64,000 bases of DNA from Phascolomyces articulosus (Eukaryota > Mucoromycota > Mucoromycetes > Mucorales > Lichtheimiaceae): positions 372,001 to 436,000 of the forward strand of contig JAIXMP010000006.1 in assembly GCA_025677815.1 (NCBI GenBank). The letters run 5' to 3'. The notes below the pieces were generated by a model, which had not been told where the DNA came from, made no database searches, and saw only the letters and a program-made list of their open reading frames with translations. How positions within the stretch are numbered: position 1 is the first letter of the stretch; every line of letters starts with the position of its first letter. Below are positions 59,379 through 64,000 of this stretch, in pieces. The translations under genes were made by a program, and so were the position numbers.

Positions 59379-59648
59379 GGTTTAATAGAAATAAAAAAAA
59401 AAAAAAACTTTTAGGTGGACGTCAAAGAGTATAAAAAGGTACGAAAAATAAAAAAACACCTAATTTTTTTTAAACGCGAAAAAAAAGTTCGCGATAGTGG
59501 TGTTTTTTTGTGACTTCCTAACATTCTGATTGGCTAAGCTGAATTGGGAAATGAATAGCAAAGAGTGGAGTATAGACTATTCTGTTCTTGTATATATATA
59601 TATATTGCGTCTCCTTTTCCTGAATCGAAAGAATCGATCAAAAATACC
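59379..59648. promoter_or_regulatory. Bidirectional promoter MCM4/RBM22
   Basis: Only 270 bp separate the two start codons. CGCGAAA at 59475-59481 and TTCGCG at 59488-59493 form an inverted pair 97-115 bp upstream of MCM4. They resemble SBF/MBF or E2F sites of G1/S genes. A TA-rich run near 59591-59606 lies on the RBM22 side. Confidence 0.5.
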
Positions 59649-61525
59649 ATGAGTAACCAAAAAGCCGATCCTAATAAACAACAATGGGAAGACTCTGTAA
59701 GTTTCCAATATTTAACATTTATCTAGAATGTATTGATACTCATATATTTTATTATGAAATATTTAGGAATTTCCAATCGTCTGCGAAACATGTTTAGGTG
59801 ATAATCCTTACGTTCGGATGGTAAAAAATAATAATAATCGATCTATTTCTTATTCATCAAACAAGTTCCTGCATAGAACGAAACATCTCATTTTTAAATC
59901 ATATAATTTTTTTTTATCTATATATTTAGACCAAAGATTCATTTGGAAAAGAATGTAAGGTAAGAAAAAAAGCTATCATCGATGAAAAAGGGGATCGGAT
60001 GTAAAATTATTTCTTTGTTACATGCATAGTATGGCATCGTTCCTGACATATTCATGTGTATATAGATTTGTTCCAGACCATTCACAGTATTTCGTTGGTT
60101 ACCAGGTACCAACATGAGATATAAAAAGACTGAAATTTGTCAAACCTGTGCCAAACTGAAGAATGTATGTCAAACCTGTGTTTTGGATTTACAATACGGT
60201 ATGTGTAGTTCGTGTTCTGTCCAAAAATATGTATGCGCTTATGAGTTCATTTTTTTCTAATACATCCAATTATTTTTTATTTTGACGAATATGGATTAGG
60301 TCTTCCCGTACAAGTACGTGATGAAGCATTGAATATAAAATCAGAAGCACCCAATAGTGATATCAATCGACAATATTATGCACAAAACATTGCCGGCAAA
60401 GTAAGGATGAGAAAGAGAGATATTGTTTGATTATTATTTTTTTCTTTTCAGTGTATTAAAAAAGGAATGTGTTTATTTGTTTTAGGATACCGATATTAGC
60501 CATTATGATGCCTCCAAAGCTGCACCAGAAAACCGTGATGTTTTACGACGATTAGCTCGAAATGAACCTTATTATAAACGTAATCGACCACATATTTGTT
60601 CTTTCTTTGTTAAGGGTGAATGTAATCGTGGAGCAGAATGTCCATTCAGGTTAATAAAAATAATTGTTGGAAAGAGGGAGGAGTGGGTAGTGTATATCAA
60701 GATAAGTGGTTATTGATTTATGCCCTTTTTTTCAATCTGTATAATAGACACGAATTGCCTGGTGGCGATGCTGAACTTGCACAACAAAATATCAAAGATC
60801 GTTACTATGGTAATAATGATCCAGTAGCCAACAAAATGTTAAGTCGAGTTCGAACTTCTGGGTCTTCTTTAGCACCCCCTCAAGATAAAACTATCGTAAG
60901 TTTGCAAATGAATAAAATTTAAGAGTATATCTATTGTTTACTAATATATATATATATATATATGATAGTCTTCCTTGTTTATAACGGGTGTAGAGGATGA
61001 AATTACAGAAACAGATATAAGGTAAAACTAGGGTTTTGATAGAAAGGAGAGATAAAAAGGAAGGAATCGATATATATATCATGTATGTTAACTCTTCATT
61101 GGATGTATTGTATATTTAGAGAGGTGTTTTGTACTTATGGTCAAGTGAAATCCGTGGTTGTTGTTCATCGATCCAAATGTGCGTTTGTGAATTATGCCAC
61201 CCGATCCGCTGCTGAATTGGCAGCACAAAATATTGCAGATAGAGGATTGAATATAAAGAATCGAGCATTACGTGTAGCATGGGGTAAACCAAGACCTCAA
61301 GGACCTCGATCGGATACACGAAAGCAAGGTAAGCTTTTATTATCATTCAATGAGGGAATTTATAGAATGATCTAATGACTGATGAATATGTCACCTTTTT
61401 ATTATTAAAAAAAAACAGCTGCAGGAACGTTGGGAGCTATTCCTGCACCACCTTCTTTGACAGGTTCATCTGCTTCAAGTTATCCAAGTCAAGATCCAAA
61501 TGCTCAAGGATCAAAAACAAAATAA
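59649..61525 (+). CDS. RBM22: Pre-mRNA splicing factor RBM22/Slt11
   Basis: RBM22 (Cwc2/Slt11-related) binds U6 snRNA and the intron near the spliceosome active site. About ten short exons start at 59649. N-terminal zinc-binding motifs: [26 protein letters not shown] and paired CxxC ([20 protein letters not shown]). A CCCH finger follows: [19 protein letters not shown]. The RRM has RNP2-like SLFITGV and RNP1-like KCAFVNYA, with [12 protein letters not shown] after it. The C-terminus is Ala/Pro/Ser-rich and stops at 61525. Order of domains matches the family, and the gene looks intact. Confidence 0.94.
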
Positions 61526-61795
61526 TCATTATCGTCATCATCAATAAAAAAAAAGATATCATTTGTAGAATATATATGTCCTTAAAAGTAGAAAAAATGT
61601 TTGGTTGGTGTAACAATGTTGATGATAATTTGACGGGAACGGAAATACTCCGTTGATCAATTTTAACCTTTTATATCGAATTAACTCCTGCTTTCCTTCC
61701 TTCTTTCCTTTATTTTTCTTTTCTTGGCTTCTTTTTTTTCTAATTCCCTCTTTCTTTTTTTTCAATAATACACCCAAAGGAATATATATAGGCAA

Positions 61796-63634
61796 ATGTT
61801 GGTCATCTCATCAACACAACGCAAGCCAATATTCTTGTCCCTTACATTCCTTTTCTTATTCTTATGTCTCTATTTCTCACCTTTACGTTATCTCAATTCC
61901 AAAATAAGTACAACTAATAACGAGAATAGTAGTCAAGGCAGCAGTGACAGTAACGATTCACCCTTTGAATTTCGTAATTCCGAAAATGCTGATCGATTCA
62001 TACTAGACCTTGACCATCAAGAAAAAAATGAATTAAAACCATGGGAAAATACAACTCGAGCCAATGCTGCTTTTGTTATATTAACTCGTAATTCAGAATT
62101 AGACGATTTACGTAAAACTATGCAACAATTGGAACAACGATTCAATCACAAGTTTAACTATCCCTATGTTTTTTTGAACGACGAAGAATTTACAATGGAA
62201 TTTCGTGATTTGACTTCTAGTTTGACTTCTGCCAAAACACAGTATGGTAATATATAATTTATCTATTGAGTTGGATTGGATAGTGATATATTTTAATATG
62301 AAAGAAAAGGGGGGATTGTAGTAGAATAAATGTAAAAAGGAGAGAGAGAAGAAACAAAAAAGATATTCATTAAAAATAATGTTTGTTCTGTTTTCAGGTA
62401 TTATACCAAGAGAACATTGGAGTTATCCAGATTGGATTGATGTTGAAAAAGCAGATGAAGCAAGACGAAGAATGGGTGAACAAGGCATTATATATGGCGA
62501 TAGTTTGTCCTACCGCCACATGTGCAGGTATATTTATATAATGTTGTTTTTTTGACATGATCTTCCTCCTCCCATTTATTATTTGCAGAAAATGAGTTCT
62601 AATTTTTGTATGTGTGATGAAAAATTTACGACTTGGTTCAAAAAAAATAGATTCGAAAGTGGTTTCTTTTATCGACACCCTTTAATGGAACAATATGATT
62701 TTTATTGGTAATTATTTGTAATATATATTTATTGACAATGCTGACAAAAAGGGGAATCTACAACTGTTTCTTTTTCATATATTCATTGATCATCTTTGTT
62801 GTTGTCAATTATATTCAAATTTAGGCGTGTGGAACCTAGTGTAGAATTCTATTGTGACATCGACTATGACCCCTTTTTATATATGCAAGAGAACAACAAA
62901 AAATATGGTAACTATCATTATATATTGTCAATCCATCGATAGAAATTGGAACGAGAAGAGTGTTTCGTTGATCCATTTTCCAATGACATTTCTATAGGCT
63001 GGACCATTTCCCTTTTAGAATTTGAAAGTACTGTTCCTACCTTGTGGAAAACAACCAAAGATTTCATGAAAGAACATCCCGAAATGATCCCTGAAAATAA
63101 TTTACTTCGATTTGTCTCTGAAGATAAAGGCAACACTTATAATTTGTGCCATTTTTGGAGTAATTTTGAAATTGGCGATCTTAACTTTTTACGTAGTAAA
63201 GAATATTCGGCGTATTTCGATTATTTGGATAAAGCAGGAGGGTTCTTTTATGAAAGGTAAAAAGGATATAATTTTGTGAGAGAAGTTGGAATATCCCTCA
63301 TATTAATAAATGGATGACTGAAACGTTGAATATGTATTTATAGATGGGGTGATGCACCTGTCCATTCGATTGCTGTCGCCCTGTTCCTGAATAAATCGGA
63401 AGTCCATTTCTTTGATGATATTGGATACCGTCATGATCCATTTATGCATTGTCCTTTGGATCGAAATGTACAGAAAAAGTGTCATTGTAATCCAGATGAT
63501 AACTTTGGTAAGTTTTTTATTGATTGAATTGGTATATGTATATTGTTACTGAGAAAGATAGTTAATCGTTTTACATGATGGTTTATATAGATTTCACCAT
63601 CTTTTCTTGTATGAACAAATGGCTTATTGCATAA
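61796..63634 (+). CDS. GT15 alpha-1,2-mannosyltransferase (KRE2/MNT1/KTR family)
   Basis: Golgi type II membrane enzymes that transfer mannose from GDP-mannose to O- and N-linked glycans. A short cytosolic N-terminus precedes one membrane anchor ([14 protein letters not shown]), then a Ser/Asn-rich stem. Catalytic-domain marks: [77 protein letters not shown] (the family's conserved nucleophile-region motif), [20 protein letters not shown] and [11 protein letters not shown]. First exon 61796-62246, second from 62398; the last exon ends ...SCMNKWLIA at 63634. All hallmark motifs are present, and the gene looks complete. Confidence 0.93.
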
Positions 63635-64000
63635 AAAAGAAGATGCCTTTCTTGGTGTACTCCATAATATACTTTAATTTCATTTCGCTCTTCCTTCCTT
63701 TTTGTATTTTAATTCACATTCACACACACGCATTTCCTTTTTTATATTTAGACTGGTAAAGAACCTATTATTTCATGCATTAAAAAACAGCACATTCTTC
63801 CTCCATTGACAACAGCAACAAATGATGGTTGTTTTCTTCGATTCTCTATTTTTATATTTTAATTGATATGCTAATAAGGAACATCTATAGAAATAGAATA
63901 GGATGGACATGCTCACTCAATCATACTTTTATAGACTTTATAGAATCACGTAGTATTAGTAGTAATACTTTGCCAAACCAAAATAAATTCTCAATTAACA
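63635..64000. other. 3' flank of GT15 gene to window end
   Basis: AT-rich; holds the GT15 3' region. No gene seen in the visible part. Confidence 0.5.

Noticed and set aside
62946..63000. Alternative upstream start for the GT15 exon at 62946
   Set aside because: The stretch is intronic: donor GTAACT near 62908 and acceptor TAG before GCTGG restore the conserved YGWTISL junction in frame.

Overview
The window looks like chromosomal DNA of an early-diverging filamentous fungus, most likely Mucoromycota (Mucorales). The basis is AT-rich sequence, genes broken by many short GT-AG introns, a carotenoid cleavage oxygenase, a GT15 mannosyltransferase, an AreA-type GATA factor, and DIRS-type and Plavaka-like (CACTA) transposon remains of the kind common in that group. 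The genus is not determined.

Layout. (1) 1-2483: 5' part of a carotenoid oxygenase gene (minus strand, runs off the left edge). Two positions where the family normally has iron-binding His read as Asn. (2) 2.5-22.3 kb: an accessory, transposon-rich island. Its core is a very large inverted repeat: arms 5781-7743 and 11847-13809, each 1963 bp and nearly identical, around a 4.1-kb centre. Each arm carries a broken DIRS-type gag/reverse transcriptase relic fused to a 22-bp minisatellite of about 35 units. The centre holds one apparently intact four-exon gene (9156-10426) whose C-terminal half resembles the serine-recombinase/resolvase fold, plus gene relics at both inner edges. To the right lie a poly(A)-tailed retroelement 3' end (15303-15711), a broken hypothetical gene (16122-17613) and a decayed Plavaka-like transposase (17740-21752). 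(3) 23.3-64 kb: ordinary, gene-dense chromosome. It carries an MFSD1-like transporter, a 2218-residue protein of unrecognised family, SMC5, monothiol glutaredoxin GRX5, a P2B-type Ca2+-ATPase, eIF3d, a snapin-like BLOC-1 subunit, an AreA-like GATA factor, MCM4, RBM22/Slt11 and a GT15 mannosyltransferase.

The right-hand genes are mostly housekeeping: genome maintenance and replication (SMC5, MCM4), splicing (RBM22), translation (eIF3d), Fe-S biogenesis (GRX5), calcium homeostasis and the secretory/lysosomal system (ATPase, snapin, MFSD1-like, GT15). They do not form one pathway. MCM4 and RBM22 are head-to-head across about 270 bp that contain CGCGAA-type boxes like those of G1/S genes, and SMC5 has similar boxes upstream.

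Exon boundaries were read by eye from splice consensus and frame continuity. Where full exon sets are quoted they keep frame. No database search was possible, so family assignments rest on recognised motifs.
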